Made by a program: the position numbers and the translations under genes
Source of the DNA: Marmoricola sp.
GTDB taxonomy: Bacteria > Actinomycetota > Actinomycetes > Propionibacteriales > Nocardioidaceae
Direction: 5' to 3'
DNA: 64,000 nucleotides
Assembly: GCA_025964775.1 (NCBI GenBank)
Contig: JAOPYE010000012.1
Location: 124,001 to 188,000, forward strand
The notes under the pieces: generated by a model
Databases searched by the model: none
The model's input: the letters and a program-made list of their open reading frames with translations, nothing else
What the model was told of the DNA's origin: nothing
Shown: positions 8,043-16,939 of the stretch, piece by piece
How the letters are laid out: every line of letters begins with the position of its first letter
Numbering within the stretch: the first letter of the stretch is position 1

Positions 8043-8873
8043 ATGACGTCACGTGTCTTCCGCGCGCCCAAGGTCCCGGAGGTCTTCCTCCTGTTCTGGG
8101 TGGTCAAGCTGCTGACGACCGGCATCGGTGAGGCCGGCGCGGACTACCTGGGCACTGTGAGCATTCCGCTCGCGGCCGTGGTCGGGATAGGTGGTTTCTT
8201 CCTCGCGCTGTGGCTCCAGCTGCGCGCCACCGAGTACCACGCTGTCCGCTACTGGATCACGGTGCTGACGGTCGCGCTGTTCGGCACGATGGTCGCCGAC
8301 GGACCGCACGTGGTCCTCGGTACGCCGTACTACGTCGACTCCCTGGTCTACCTGGCCATCCTCGCCAGCGTGCTGACCCGCTGGCAGCGCAGCGAAGGCA
8401 CGCTCTCGGTGCACTCGATCACCACCCCGCGTCGCGAGCGGTTCTACTGGGGGACCGTCCTGCTCACCTTCGGCCTCGGTACGGCGGTCGGCGACACCAC
8501 CGCGATCGACATGGGCCTCGGCTTCTCCTGGTCGATCCTCCTGTTCGGCGTGCTGATCCTGGTCCCGCTGGTGCTGTGGCGGACCGGCGTCCTGAACGCG
8601 ACCATCGCGTTCTGGGCCTCCTACGTGCTGACCCGACCGCTGGGCGCCTCGGTCGCGGACTGGCTGGGCAAGTCGCACCACAACGGCGGGATCGGGTGGG
8701 GTGACGGTCCCGTGTTCGGCATCGGACTGCTCGGCTTTGCGATCCTGGTGGCCTACCTGACCCTGACGCACGCGGACGAAGAGGGCGCGCACGTCCTCCA
8801 CGAGCTCGAGCGCGACCTCGAGCACCCCACCGGTTCCGAGGTCGGGCGAGAGCCCGACCCGGTCAACGACTGA
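8043..8873 (+). CDS. COG4705-type multi-pass membrane protein, copy 1
   Basis: 276 residues with about eight hydrophobic segments and short loops. The family is described as uncharacterised membrane-anchored proteins. Conserved features seen in both copies are APKVPEVF-LFWVVKLLTTG at the N-terminus, GEGTLSVHSI-like RSEGTLSVHSITT in the middle, RRERFYWT, FGLGTA-GDTTA and YVLTRPLGAS-ADW near the end. The C-terminus is an acidic cytoplasmic tail. The second copy starts 12 bases downstream, so both are probably co-transcribed. The function is not known from the sequence. Confidence 0.75.
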   Translation: MTSRVFRAPKVPEVFLLFWVVKLLTTGIGEAGADYLGTVSIPLAAVVGIGGFFLALWLQLRATEYHAVRYWITVLTVALFGTMVADGPHVVLGTPYYVDSLVYLAILASVLTRWQRSEGTLSVHSITTPRRERFYWGTVLLTFGLGTAVGDTTAIDMGLGFSWSILLFGVLILVPLVLWRTGVLNATIAFWASYVLTRPLGASVADWLGKSHHNGGIGWGDGPVFGIGLLGFAILVAYLTLTHADEEGAHVLHELERDLEHPTGSEVGREPDPVND

Positions 8874-8885
8874 CGGAGGCGAGAG

Positions 8886-9689
8886 ATGGACAGCCGCGCT
8901 TTCCGGGCACCGAAGGTTCCCGAGGTCTTCGTGCTCTTCTGGGTCGTCAAGCTGCTCACCACGGGCATCGGTGAAGCCGGCTCCGACTACCTGGCGAAGA
9001 CCAACCTGCTGCTCGCCGCCGCGGTCGGCGTGTTCGGCTTCTGGTTCGCGATGCGCGCGCAGCTCCGGGCAGATCACTACCACCCGGTCCGCTACTGGAT
9101 CGCGGTCCTGATGGTGGCGATCTTCGGGACGATGTGCGCCGACGGCCCGCACCTGATCCTCGGGACGCCCTACTGGTTCGACTCCGCTGTCTGCGCGGCA
9201 GCGCTGGGCGGACTCTTCGTGTGGTGGCAGCGGTCCGAGGGCACCCTGTCGGTGCACTCGATCACCACCGCGCGCCGCGAACGCTTCTACTGGACCGCCG
9301 TCCTGCTCACCTTCGGCCTCGGTACGGCGCTGGGTGACACGACCGCGTTCAACTTCCACCTCGGGTACTCGTGGTCCACGCTGCTGTTCGGCGTGGCGAT
9401 CCTGATCCCGTTGGCGCTCTGGCGGACCGGCGTTCTCACTGGTGTTGCAGCGTTCTGGGGCTCCTACGTCCTGACCCGACCGCTCGGTGCGTCCATCGCG
9501 GACTGGCTCGGCAAGCCCGCGGACAAGCACGGGCTCGGCTTCGGGGACGGCATCGTCTTCGCTCTCGGCCTGGTCGTGTTCGCGCTCCTGGTCGCCTACC
9601 TCACCCGGACGCACAGCGATGTCGAGGGTGCGCACGCGGGGGCGCACCGCCACCTCGCGGCACCGGCGGACGATTTGGATCCTGCCTGA
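8886..9689 (+). CDS. COG4705-type multi-pass membrane protein, copy 2
   Basis: 267 residues, clearly homologous to the preceding gene along its whole length, with the shared N-terminal APKVPEVF segment, RSEGTLSVHSITT and TRPLGASIADWLGK. GGAGGCGAG-type purines just before the ATG at 8886 give a good ribosome-binding site. The tail is His- and Asp-rich (HAGAHRHLAAPADD) where copy 1 ends in Glu/Asp. A tandem duplication that has diverged is the simplest reading. The two may form a heteromeric membrane complex. Confidence 0.75.
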   Translation: MDSRAFRAPKVPEVFVLFWVVKLLTTGIGEAGSDYLAKTNLLLAAAVGVFGFWFAMRAQLRADHYHPVRYWIAVLMVAIFGTMCADGPHLILGTPYWFDSAVCAAALGGLFVWWQRSEGTLSVHSITTARRERFYWTAVLLTFGLGTALGDTTAFNFHLGYSWSTLLFGVAILIPLALWRTGVLTGVAAFWGSYVLTRPLGASIADWLGKPADKHGLGFGDGIVFALGLVVFALLVAYLTRTHSDVEGAHAGAHRHLAAPADDLDPA

Positions 9690-9694
9690 TCTGA

Positions 9695-12151
9695 TCAGGC
9701 CTTGATCCGTTCACCGTCCGGGTCCACCAACGCGCGGAGTGACACCGTGACCGGGGTCAGCGCCCCGCCCACGTTGACGGCGTAGTCGCCTGCTCGCACC
9801 CAGGCCGCATCGATCGGCTCCCCGGCCCGGTCCCAGACCCAGGCCAGACCGACGGCGGCTCCGACCGTCGCGCCCCACGCCGCCGAGGTGACCTGGCCGG
9901 CAGGTACGCCGTCGCGCAGCACGAGCTCGCCACCCCAGAGCATCACCTCCGGGTCGGTCGCCGCAAACGAGACCAGCTTGCGGCGCGGGCCGGCCGCCTT
10001 GGCCTTCACGACGGCATCCCGGCCGATGAAGTCCAGGTCGGTGCCGAGCTTGCACGCGAAGGTCAGCCCGGCCTCGACCGGGTTGTACGCCGGATTGAGC
10101 TCGCGCGGGAACGCCCGGTAGCCCTTCTCCAGGCGCATCGACTCGATCGCGGAGTAGCCGGCATCGCGCGCGCCGCCGGCCGACACCGCGTCGTAGACCG
10201 CGACGGCGCGCGCGACCGGGATGGTGAGCTCCCAGCCCAGCTCGCCGACGTAGGTGATCCGGGTCGCGCGCAGACCGACCCCGGCCAGGGTGATCTCCTG
10301 GCTGGTGGAGAAGGCGAATGCGGCATCGGACAGGTCGGCGTCGGTGAGCTCGGTGAGCAGCGCACGGGAACGCGGACCCATGACGCCGAGGACGACGTAC
10401 TCCTCGGTGACGTCGACCGCGCTCGCGTCGTCGAGGTGCCGACGCAGCCAGTCGAGGTCGCGGACGGTGGTCGCCGACGAGGAGATGACCAGGAACGACT
10501 GCTCTCCGGTGCGCGTGACGGTCAGGTCGGCCTCGTAGCCACCGTGGGCCGCGAGCCACGGGGTGTAGACCGCGCGGCCGATCGCGACGTCCACGTCGGC
10601 GCCGCAGATGCGCTGCAGGGACGCCAGCGCGCCGGGCCCGGTGACGACGTACTTGCTGAACGAGGTCTGGTCGAACACCGCGACGTCGGCACGGCACGCC
10701 AGCTGTTCGGCGATCGAGAAGGGCAGCCAGTCGGGCTTGCCCCAGGAGTAGGTCAGCTCGAGAGAATCGTCGGCCGGCCCGAACACCAGCGGCCGCTCCC
10801 AGCCCATCTTCGACCCGAAGACGGCCCCCTTGGCCGCCAGCCGCTCGTGCAGCGGGGAGACGCGCTGGGGCCGTCCTGTCACGAGCTCGAGGTTGGGCCA
10901 TCCGATGGCGTAGTGGTTGCCCAGAGTCTCGGCCACCCGCGATCGGAGCCAGGCGTTGTCGCCGTGGAACGGTGCGAACCGGCGTACGTCGACGGCGACC
11001 AGGTCGTCCTGCGGCGACCCGGCCACGATCCACTCCGCAAGGGCGCGGCCCGCGCCTCCGGCGGACGCGATGCCGACGGAGTTGAAGCCGCAGCCGACGT
11101 AGAAGCCGTTCAGCTCGGGCGCCTCGCCGAGCAGGAACTGGTTGTCAGGAGTGAAAGACTCGGGGCCGTTGTAGAACTTCCGGATCCCGGTGCGCTCCAG
11201 ACTCGGGATCCGCAGCAGCGCCTGGTCCATCAGGATGGAGAAGTGGTCCCAGTCCTCTTCGAGCAGCTGGAACTCGAAGGGGTAGGGGAGATCGTCGGGG
11301 GAGCGCCAGGGCTTGGCGTTCGGCTCGAAGCCGCCGACGACGAGGCCCCCGACCTCTTCCTTGAAGTAGGTCCAGCCGTCCTGGTCGCGCATGATCGCGA
11401 GATCGGGGTGGGTGCCCTCGACCTGCTCGGTCACGACGTAGAAGTGCTCGGCCGAGTGTAGCGGGATCGTCACCCCGACCAGGTCACCGAGCGCCTTCGC
11501 CCACTGACCGGCACAGTTGACGACGACCTCGGCCTCGATGTCGCCGTGGTCGGTTCGAACCCCCGTAGCCCGCGGGCCGCGTGGTCCCGGAGTCGTCGAG
11601 ATGCCCGTCACCCGCACTTTCTCGACGATCCGCGCGCCGCGCTGGCGTGCTCCGCGGGCAAGAGACTGGGTCAGGTCGGCCGGGTTGACCTTGCCGTCGC
11701 CGGGGAGCCACAACGCTCCGAGCAGGTCGTCGACCTGCATCGGCGGCCACAGCTCCTGGGCACGGGCCGGATCGATCAGCTCGGTCTCCAGCCCGTAGGC
11801 CTCGCCGTTGGCCGCTGTGCGGGCCAGCTGGACCATCCGTTCCGGTGTCCGCGCGAGGACCAGGCCGCCCACGTTGCGGTAGCCGGTGGCCAGCCCGGTC
11901 TCGGCCTCGAGCTCGGCGTAGAGCTGCGCGGAGTACTGGACCAGCCGGGTGCCGCTCTCGCTGGCGCGCAACGGCCCGACGAGACCGGCCGCGTGCCACG
12001 TCGTACCGGAGGAGAGGCGGCCCTGCTCCAGCAGCACCACGTCGGTCCAGCCGTGCCTGGTGAGGTGGTAGGCGACGCTCGTGCCGATCACCCCGCCGCC
12101 GATGATGACGACCCGGGCCCTCGCCGGCCAGGAGACGCCCGTGTCAGCCAT
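9695..12151 (-). CDS. FAD-dependent oxidoreductase fused to GcvT domain (dimethylglycine/sarcosine dehydrogenase-like)
   Basis: About 818 residues from the ATG at 12151, which overlaps the upstream stop by 8 bases; another start lies at 12160. The N-terminal DAO-type FAD domain opens with VVIIGGGVIGTSVAYHL and has SSGTTWHAAGLVG, typical of the dimethylglycine dehydrogenase family. The second half is a GcvT-like aminomethyltransferase domain (FDQTSFSKYVVTGPGA, YVGELGWELTIP, ESMRLEKGYRAF). Such enzymes oxidatively demethylate N-methyl amines or amino acids and pass the one-carbon unit to tetrahydrofolate. It is the last gene of the operon with the permease and phosphotransferase. Confidence 0.85.
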   Translation of the reverse strand: MADTGVSWPARARVVIIGGGVIGTSVAYHLTRHGWTDVVLLEQGRLSSGTTWHAAGLVGPLRASESGTRLVQYSAQLYAELEAETGLATGYRNVGGLVLARTPERMVQLARTAANGEAYGLETELIDPARAQELWPPMQVDDLLGALWLPGDGKVNPADLTQSLARGARQRGARIVEKVRVTGISTTPGPRGPRATGVRTDHGDIEAEVVVNCAGQWAKALGDLVGVTIPLHSAEHFYVVTEQVEGTHPDLAIMRDQDGWTYFKEEVGGLVVGGFEPNAKPWRSPDDLPYPFEFQLLEEDWDHFSILMDQALLRIPSLERTGIRKFYNGPESFTPDNQFLLGEAPELNGFYVGCGFNSVGIASAGGAGRALAEWIVAGSPQDDLVAVDVRRFAPFHGDNAWLRSRVAETLGNHYAIGWPNLELVTGRPQRVSPLHERLAAKGAVFGSKMGWERPLVFGPADDSLELTYSWGKPDWLPFSIAEQLACRADVAVFDQTSFSKYVVTGPGALASLQRICGADVDVAIGRAVYTPWLAAHGGYEADLTVTRTGEQSFLVISSSATTVRDLDWLRRHLDDASAVDVTEEYVVLGVMGPRSRALLTELTDADLSDAAFAFSTSQEITLAGVGLRATRITYVGELGWELTIPVARAVAVYDAVSAGGARDAGYSAIESMRLEKGYRAFPRELNPAYNPVEAGLTFACKLGTDLDFIGRDAVVKAKAAGPRRKLVSFAATDPEVMLWGGELVLRDGVPAGQVTSAAWGATVGAAVGLAWVWDRAGEPIDAAWVRAGDYAVNVGGALTPVTVSLRALVDPDGERIKA

Positions 12152-13055
12152 GGGCCACATCCTCCAGCAGGCGGGTGAAGCCCGGATCGGAGAACGTGTG
12201 CTCTGCCTTGTCGAACCGCTCGAGCCCCCAGCCCCAGAAGTCGAAGTCCAGCGGGCTGGTCGCCGCCTGGATGAAGCCCCACAGCGACCACCCGTAGCAG
12301 CTGCACAGTGCCTGGAGCCGGACGCGGGCGAAGTCCGCCGCGGTAGGGCTGCCGAAGTACGCCGACGTCCAGGCTTCGGTCAGCTCCGGGCTGAAGCCGC
12401 ACTCCGTTGCTGTGTTGCCCAGCTCGAAGCAGGGGTCGTTGTTACCCGAGTACTCGTAGTCGATCAACCAGACCCGCTGACCGTCGTCGAGGTAGTTCGC
12501 GGCGAGCAGGTCGTTGTTGCACGGCCTCGTCCTACGCGGTGACGCAGCCAGGGCCGCGCGGACCTCGTCCCACGCCGCCGTGTGCGACTCGTAGGCATCG
12601 GGAAGCCGGAAACCTCGCTCGCGGATCGTGGCCAGGTACCCGGCCTGCCGGGAGAACATGTCGAAGTCGTCGACGAACCGGGGTCCGGCGTGCAGCGCCC
12701 GCACTGAGCTCGCAGCCCGCTCCATCACCGCCGAGTCGGTGAAGTTCTCGTCGACCAGCGCCTCAGCGTGCAGGTAGCCGATCGCCAGCATGCCGAGGTC
12801 GGGGCGGTACTCGACCACGGGTGCGCCGACGCCGGCACGTGCTGCGGCGTCGGTGTTGCGGTACTCGGCGTCACGATCGATCCCCAGCAGGTCGGGATCG
12901 TTGTCCGAGCACCGCACCACGAGGTCGAGCGCGGGTTCGAGGCCGTCGGTGCTTCGGACCCGGACGTTGACGTTGGTCAGGCCGCCCGGCAGCGGGGTGA
13001 CCGACCACGACCGCCCCGCCAGCACGGCGAGGCGGTCGAGGTCGTCTGCCGTCAC
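12144..13055 (-). CDS. Choline/ethanolamine kinase-like phosphotransferase (APH fold)
   Basis: 303 residues from the GTG at 13055, three bases after the permease stop. The frame extends further but overlaps the permease antisense and is not coding there. PLPGGLTNVNVRV is the N-lobe nucleotide-binding loop. CNNDLLAANYLDDG and VWLIDYEYSGNNDPCFELGN are the catalytic loop (Asp in NND) and metal-binding Asp/Glu region of choline kinase relatives. It probably phosphorylates an amino alcohol or similar hydroxylated amine imported by the neighbouring permease. The true substrate is unknown. Confidence 0.8.
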   Translation of the reverse strand: MTADDLDRLAVLAGRSWSVTPLPGGLTNVNVRVRSTDGLEPALDLVVRCSDNDPDLLGIDRDAEYRNTDAAARAGVGAPVVEYRPDLGMLAIGYLHAEALVDENFTDSAVMERAASSVRALHAGPRFVDDFDMFSRQAGYLATIRERGFRLPDAYESHTAAWDEVRAALAASPRRTRPCNNDLLAANYLDDGQRVWLIDYEYSGNNDPCFELGNTATECGFSPELTEAWTSAYFGSPTAADFARVRLQALCSCYGWSLWGFIQAATSPLDFDFWGWGLERFDKAEHTFSDPGFTRLLEDVAHG

Positions 13056-13057
13056 CG

Positions 13058-14656
13058 TCAGACGGTCGCGGGCTCGGCTGCCGGTTCGGCCGGTGGTTCG
13101 TCGATGGTGCGCACTGGACCCGTGAACCAGTGCTTCGCCGAGACGTTCCACCAGATGACGAGCACGATCAGCACGCCGACGGTCGCGATCGGTGCGTAGT
13201 TCACCGACGCCCAGGCGAATTCCTTCCGCCAGGGCGCCGCGGCGGGCACCGTCGGCAGCATCAGCATGATCGACACGAAGACGATCTCGATGACTGCGAT
13301 CGGGTTCATCCACTTGTACTTCTCGCCGTTGGTCCAGCCGCCGGTCTCGAATTTGTCGCCGTGCCGCCAGCGCAAGAAGATCGGGATCGCGAAGGAGAGG
13401 TAGAGGCCGATCACCGACACCGAGGTGACCGCGTAGAACGCGGTCGGGATGCCGCCCACCGACTTCAACGCCGGCAGCGTGATGATCCCGCCGATGACAG
13501 CCGCACAGATCACAGCGTTCACCGGGGTGCGGTTCGCGTTGACCTTCGACCAGAACTGCGAGCCCGGGACCGCACGGTCGCGGCTGAACGCGAACATCAT
13601 CCGGGATGTCGACGTCAGACACGCCGTGGCGCAGAACAGCTGCGCGCAGGAGGAGATGAACAGCAGCGTGCCTGCCCAGTTACCGCCGAGCGCGGCGTGA
13701 AAGATGTAGTCGACACCTCCGGCGGGGATCGACCCGTAGTCGGGCTGGCCCTTCACCTTCGGGATCGCGAAGGTGATGGCGAGCAGCAGCAAGTAGCCAC
13801 CGACCGCTGAGTAGAAGATCGACTTCCACAGGCCCTTCGCGGCCGAGTTCGCCGCCCCCTGGGTCTCCTCGGACAGGTGCACCGACGCGTCGAAGCCGGT
13901 GATCGTGTATTGGGTCAGGATGAACCCGAACGGGATGATCGAGAGCCAGAACTGCCAGGACGAGGTGGCGTGGTGCCCGCTCTGCCACCCGGAGCCGTTG
14001 AAGCGGTCGCTGAACACCTGCGCGAAGCTCAGATGCTGGTCCGGAACGATGACGAGCACAGCGATGAGGAAGATAGCGCCCGCGACGTGCCACCAGACCG
14101 AGACGTTGTTGATGACCGCCAGCAGGTGGCTCGAGAAGATGTTGAGCAACGCGATGACCACGAGGATCACGAGGAAGTAGATGAACACGACGTTGAGCGA
14201 GAAGTGGCTGACCCAGCCCCACTCGAGGAACGTCAGGTCGAAGAAGGTCGCACATCCGTATGCAACCGAGGCGGTGACGGCGATCAGTCCGATCAGGTTC
14301 AGCCAGCCGGTGAAGAAGCCGGCCATCGGGCCGCCGAGCTTGGACGCCCAGTAATAGATGCCGCCTGAGGTCGGCATCGAGGACACAAGCTCGGACATCG
14401 TGAATCCGATGATCATGATGAAGCCAGCAATGATCGGCCAGGACCACGAGATCGAGACCGGACCGCCGTTGGCGAGACCTGCGCCGTACGTCGTCAGGCA
14501 TCCGGCCAGGATCGAGATGATCGAGAACGAGATCGCGAAGTTCGAGAATCCGGACCAGGTCCGGGAAAGTTCCTGCTTATAGCCGAGCTTCGCCAGATGT
14601 TCTTCGTCTGCGCTCAGTGCGTGATGTTCGGGGACGGGCTCGTGGGCTTCCGGCAT
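13058..14656 (-). CDS. APC-family amine/amino acid permease
   Basis: 532 residues from the ATG at 14656, preceded by AGAGGTGG. It has about twelve hydrophobic segments and the family hallmark near the N-terminus (GFSNFAISFSIISILAG then SELVSSMPTSGGIYYWAS). The closest types are GABA/choline/ethanolamine-like permeases of the amino acid-polyamine-organocation superfamily. It is first in an operon with the phosphotransferase and the FAD-GcvT protein, which suggests import of the amine those enzymes process. It is divergent from the FadR-type regulator. Confidence 0.85.
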   Translation of the reverse strand: MPEAHEPVPEHHALSADEEHLAKLGYKQELSRTWSGFSNFAISFSIISILAGCLTTYGAGLANGGPVSISWSWPIIAGFIMIIGFTMSELVSSMPTSGGIYYWASKLGGPMAGFFTGWLNLIGLIAVTASVAYGCATFFDLTFLEWGWVSHFSLNVVFIYFLVILVVIALLNIFSSHLLAVINNVSVWWHVAGAIFLIAVLVIVPDQHLSFAQVFSDRFNGSGWQSGHHATSSWQFWLSIIPFGFILTQYTITGFDASVHLSEETQGAANSAAKGLWKSIFYSAVGGYLLLLAITFAIPKVKGQPDYGSIPAGGVDYIFHAALGGNWAGTLLFISSCAQLFCATACLTSTSRMMFAFSRDRAVPGSQFWSKVNANRTPVNAVICAAVIGGIITLPALKSVGGIPTAFYAVTSVSVIGLYLSFAIPIFLRWRHGDKFETGGWTNGEKYKWMNPIAVIEIVFVSIMLMLPTVPAAAPWRKEFAWASVNYAPIATVGVLIVLVIWWNVSAKHWFTGPVRTIDEPPAEPAAEPATV

Positions 14657-14691
14657 GGTCCACCTCTCGGTTGGTGCGGAGTCTTGAACGG

Positions 14692-14720
14692 ACGTTAGAC
14701 CCGGCCTCACGCGATGTAAA
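14692..14720 (-). promoter_or_regulatory. Promoter of the permease operon
   Basis: Reading the minus strand, TTTACA (14720-14715) is followed after exactly 17 bases by TAACGT (14697-14692), a TAnnnT -10 box. The start codon is 36 bases beyond the -10. The -35 edge touches the repeat ACACCCTCAC at 14720-14729. Confidence 0.5.
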
Positions 14721-14783
14721 CACCCTCACGTTAAATTGGTATGAACTCCGACCTTTGTGCTCGTAGGTCGTTGACACCCTCAC
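14720..14783. promoter_or_regulatory. Direct repeat ACACCCTCAC, two copies (candidate operators)
   Basis: ACACCCTCAC occurs at 14720-14729 and again at 14774-14783. The first touches the -35 of the permease promoter and the second overlaps the -35 of the regulator promoter. A shared binding site for the adjacent FadR-type regulator, controlling both directions, is the natural inference. Confidence 0.45.
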
Positions 14784-14799
14784 CCAGTGAATCGAGACT
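14771..14799 (+). promoter_or_regulatory. Promoter of the GntR regulator (leaderless)
   Basis: TTGACA (14771-14776), then 17 bases, then GAGACT (14794-14799), then 6 bases to the ATG at 14806. There is no ribosome-binding site, so the transcript is probably leaderless. Confidence 0.5.
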
Positions 14800-14805
14800 G
14801 GCCCC

Positions 14806-15540
14806 ATGCCTGCAGCACCCCACGCACTCCACCTGCCGCAGGCAGTGCTCCGGCCCGTGCGTGGGCACCACGCGTTCGAGGCGTGCGTGGAGCAGCTGGC
14901 GACCGCGATCCGGCTCGGCGTCTATCCGACCGGAACGCAGCTCCCCGCCGAGCGCGACCTGGCCGAGACCCTCGGTGTCTCCCGGGCCACCTTGCGGGAG
15001 GCGATTGCGGCCCTGCGTGCGGCCGGACTGGTCGAGACCACTCGCGGCAGAGGCGGCGGGACCATGGTGCAGGCGCGGCCGGCGCGGCGTCAGTCGACGG
15101 CGCGGGCTGCGATCCGCGGCCGGCACGCGGACCTGCTCGACTCGCTGAACTTCCGTGCCGTCGTCGAGCCCGGAGCAGCTGCGCTGGCTGCGTCGCGCGA
15201 TCTCGATCCCGGAACCCGGGCGATGCTGGAGGAGAGCGAGGCCGCGGTGACGGCGGCCCCCTCGGGACCCGAGCACCGGCAGTGCGATTCGCGGCTGCAC
15301 CTCGCGATCGCGGCGGCGACTGCCTCGCCGCGGCTGATGGCAGCGGTCACCCAGGTCCAGGCAGAGCTGGACGAGATGCTCGCTGCGATCCCGGTGCTGT
15401 CGGTGAACATCGCACACTCCAACAGCCAGCACCGAACGATCGTCCGGGCGATCCTCGCCGGGAACAGCGGCAGGGCAGCCCGGGTGATGACCGAACACTG
15501 TGAGGACACGGCGGCGCTGCTGCGGGGTCTGCTCGGATGA
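14806..15540 (+). CDS. FadR-subfamily GntR transcriptional regulator
   Basis: 244 residues. The N-terminal winged helix is plain: YPTGTQLPAERDLAETLGVS, RATLREAIAALRAAGLVE and the wing RGRGGGTMVQ. The C-terminal FCD-type helical domain runs from about residue 105 to the end, with LHLAIAAAT and HRTIVRAIL supplying likely metal-binding positions. It stands between the permease operon and the glutamine synthetase-like operon and ends 16 bases before the latter. It probably senses a pathway amine or product and represses both. Confidence 0.88.
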   Translation: MPAAPHALHLPQAVLRPVRGHHAFEACVEQLATAIRLGVYPTGTQLPAERDLAETLGVSRATLREAIAALRAAGLVETTRGRGGGTMVQARPARRQSTARAAIRGRHADLLDSLNFRAVVEPGAAALAASRDLDPGTRAMLEESEAAVTAAPSGPEHRQCDSRLHLAIAAATASPRLMAAVTQVQAELDEMLAAIPVLSVNIAHSNSQHRTIVRAILAGNSGRAARVMTEHCEDTAALLRGLLG

Positions 15541-15556
15541 CGACGAAGGGACGGCC

Positions 15557-16939
15557 ATGAGCCAACGCAATGACAGGTACCTGACCCTCGAGGGGCTCAC
15601 CGGGGCGGTGGCATCGGGCAGGATCGACACGGTCATCGTGGCGTTCACCGACATGCAGGGCCGTCTCCAGGGCAAGCGGCTGCACGGCCAGTACTTCCTC
15701 GACTTCGTGGTCGAGCACGGCACCGAGGGCTGCAACTACCTGCTCGGCGTCGACATCGACATGAACACCGTCGGCGGGTACGCGATCACCTCCTGGGACC
15801 GCGGGTACGGCGACATGGAGTTCGTCCTCGATTTCGACACGCTGCGCGAGCTGACCCACCTGCCGGCGACGGCGATGGTGCAGTGCGACCTGATCTGGCC
15901 TCCCAAGGAAGGAGCACAGCACAAGCCGGTCCTGCAGTCACCGCGGGCCATCCTCAAGAGCCAGATGGCGCGCGCATCGGCACTTGGCTTCACCGCCTTT
16001 GCCGGCACCGAGCTCGAGTTCATCCTGTTCGAGGACACCTATGAGGAAGCCCTCGAGGCGAACTACCAGCACCTGACCCCGGCCAACCAGTACAACGTGG
16101 ACTACTCGATCGTCGGCGGGACGCGGGTCGAACCGCTGCTGCGCGAGATCCGCAACACCATGTATGCCGCCGGCATGAACGTCGAGGGCTCCAAGGGTGA
16201 GTGCAACTTCGGCCAGCACGAGATCGGCTTCCTGTACGACGACGTCCTGGTCACTGCCGACAACCACGCGGTCTACAAGACGGCGGCCAAGGAGATCGCG
16301 TCGGCGTACGGGCAGTCGCTGACGTTCATGGCGAAGTACAACGAGCGTGAAGGCAACTCCTGCCACATCCACCTGTCGCTGCGCGGCCAGGACGGGTCGA
16401 TCGTGTTCTGGGACGAGGCATCCGGCACGCGCACCCCGCTGTACGACCACTTCGTGGCCGGCGTACTGGCCACGACGCCGGAGCTCACCTTGCTCTACGC
16501 GCCGAACATCAACTCCTACAAGCGCTTCGCCGACGGTTCCTTCGCGCCGACGACCATTGCCTGGGGCGAGGACAACCGCACCTGCGCCGTCCGGCTGGTC
16601 GGACGCGGCGCGGGGGCCCGGATGGAGAACAGGGTCCCCGGCGGCGATGTGAATCCGTACCTCGCGCTGGCCGCCATGATGGCCGGCGGGCTGCACGGGA
16701 TCGAGGCCGAACTCGAGCTCGAGCCCGCCCTGGAAGGCAATGCCTACACTTCGGGCCGACCGAAGGTCCCGGGGTCACTGCGCGATGCCCGCGACGCCTT
16801 CGTATCCTCGGCCGTCGCACGTGCGGCCTTCGGCGACGAGGTCGTGGACCACTACACGAACCTGGCCGACGTCGAGATCGCTGCCTTCGGCGCCGCTGTC
16901 ACCGACTGGGAGCTGCGTAGAAGCTTCGAGAGGATGTAA
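15557..16939 (+). CDS. Glutamine synthetase-like gamma-glutamyl-amine ligase (GlnA4/PuuA type)
   Basis: 460 residues from the ATG at 15557, preceded by GAAGGGA. It has the glutamine synthetase beta-grasp start (VIVAFTDMQGRLQGKRL), the metal-binding ELEF, the GNSCHIHLSL segment with the ATP/metal His, and the NSYKRF segment. As in PuuA and GlnA3/GlnA4, the Tyr adenylylation site region of true GlnA is not evident. It would attach glutamate to an amine. With the next three genes it reproduces the gene set of M. tuberculosis Rv2860c (glnA4), Rv2858c (aldC), Rv2857c and Rv2859c. Whether the amine is ethanolamine, a polyamine or another compound is not shown. Confidence 0.85.
   Translation: MSQRNDRYLTLEGLTGAVASGRIDTVIVAFTDMQGRLQGKRLHGQYFLDFVVEHGTEGCNYLLGVDIDMNTVGGYAITSWDRGYGDMEFVLDFDTLRELTHLPATAMVQCDLIWPPKEGAQHKPVLQSPRAILKSQMARASALGFTAFAGTELEFILFEDTYEEALEANYQHLTPANQYNVDYSIVGGTRVEPLLREIRNTMYAAGMNVEGSKGECNFGQHEIGFLYDDVLVTADNHAVYKTAAKEIASAYGQSLTFMAKYNEREGNSCHIHLSLRGQDGSIVFWDEASGTRTPLYDHFVAGVLATTPELTLLYAPNINSYKRFADGSFAPTTIAWGEDNRTCAVRLVGRGAGARMENRVPGGDVNPYLALAAMMAGGLHGIEAELELEPALEGNAYTSGRPKVPGSLRDARDAFVSSAVARAAFGDEVVDHYTNLADVEIAAFGAAVTDWELRRSFERM

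Noticed and set aside
8049-9653. Open frame of 534 codons on the minus strand opposite both COG4705 genes, with an internal repeat
   Set aside because: The repeat merely mirrors the plus-strand duplication; composition is that of an antisense frame.
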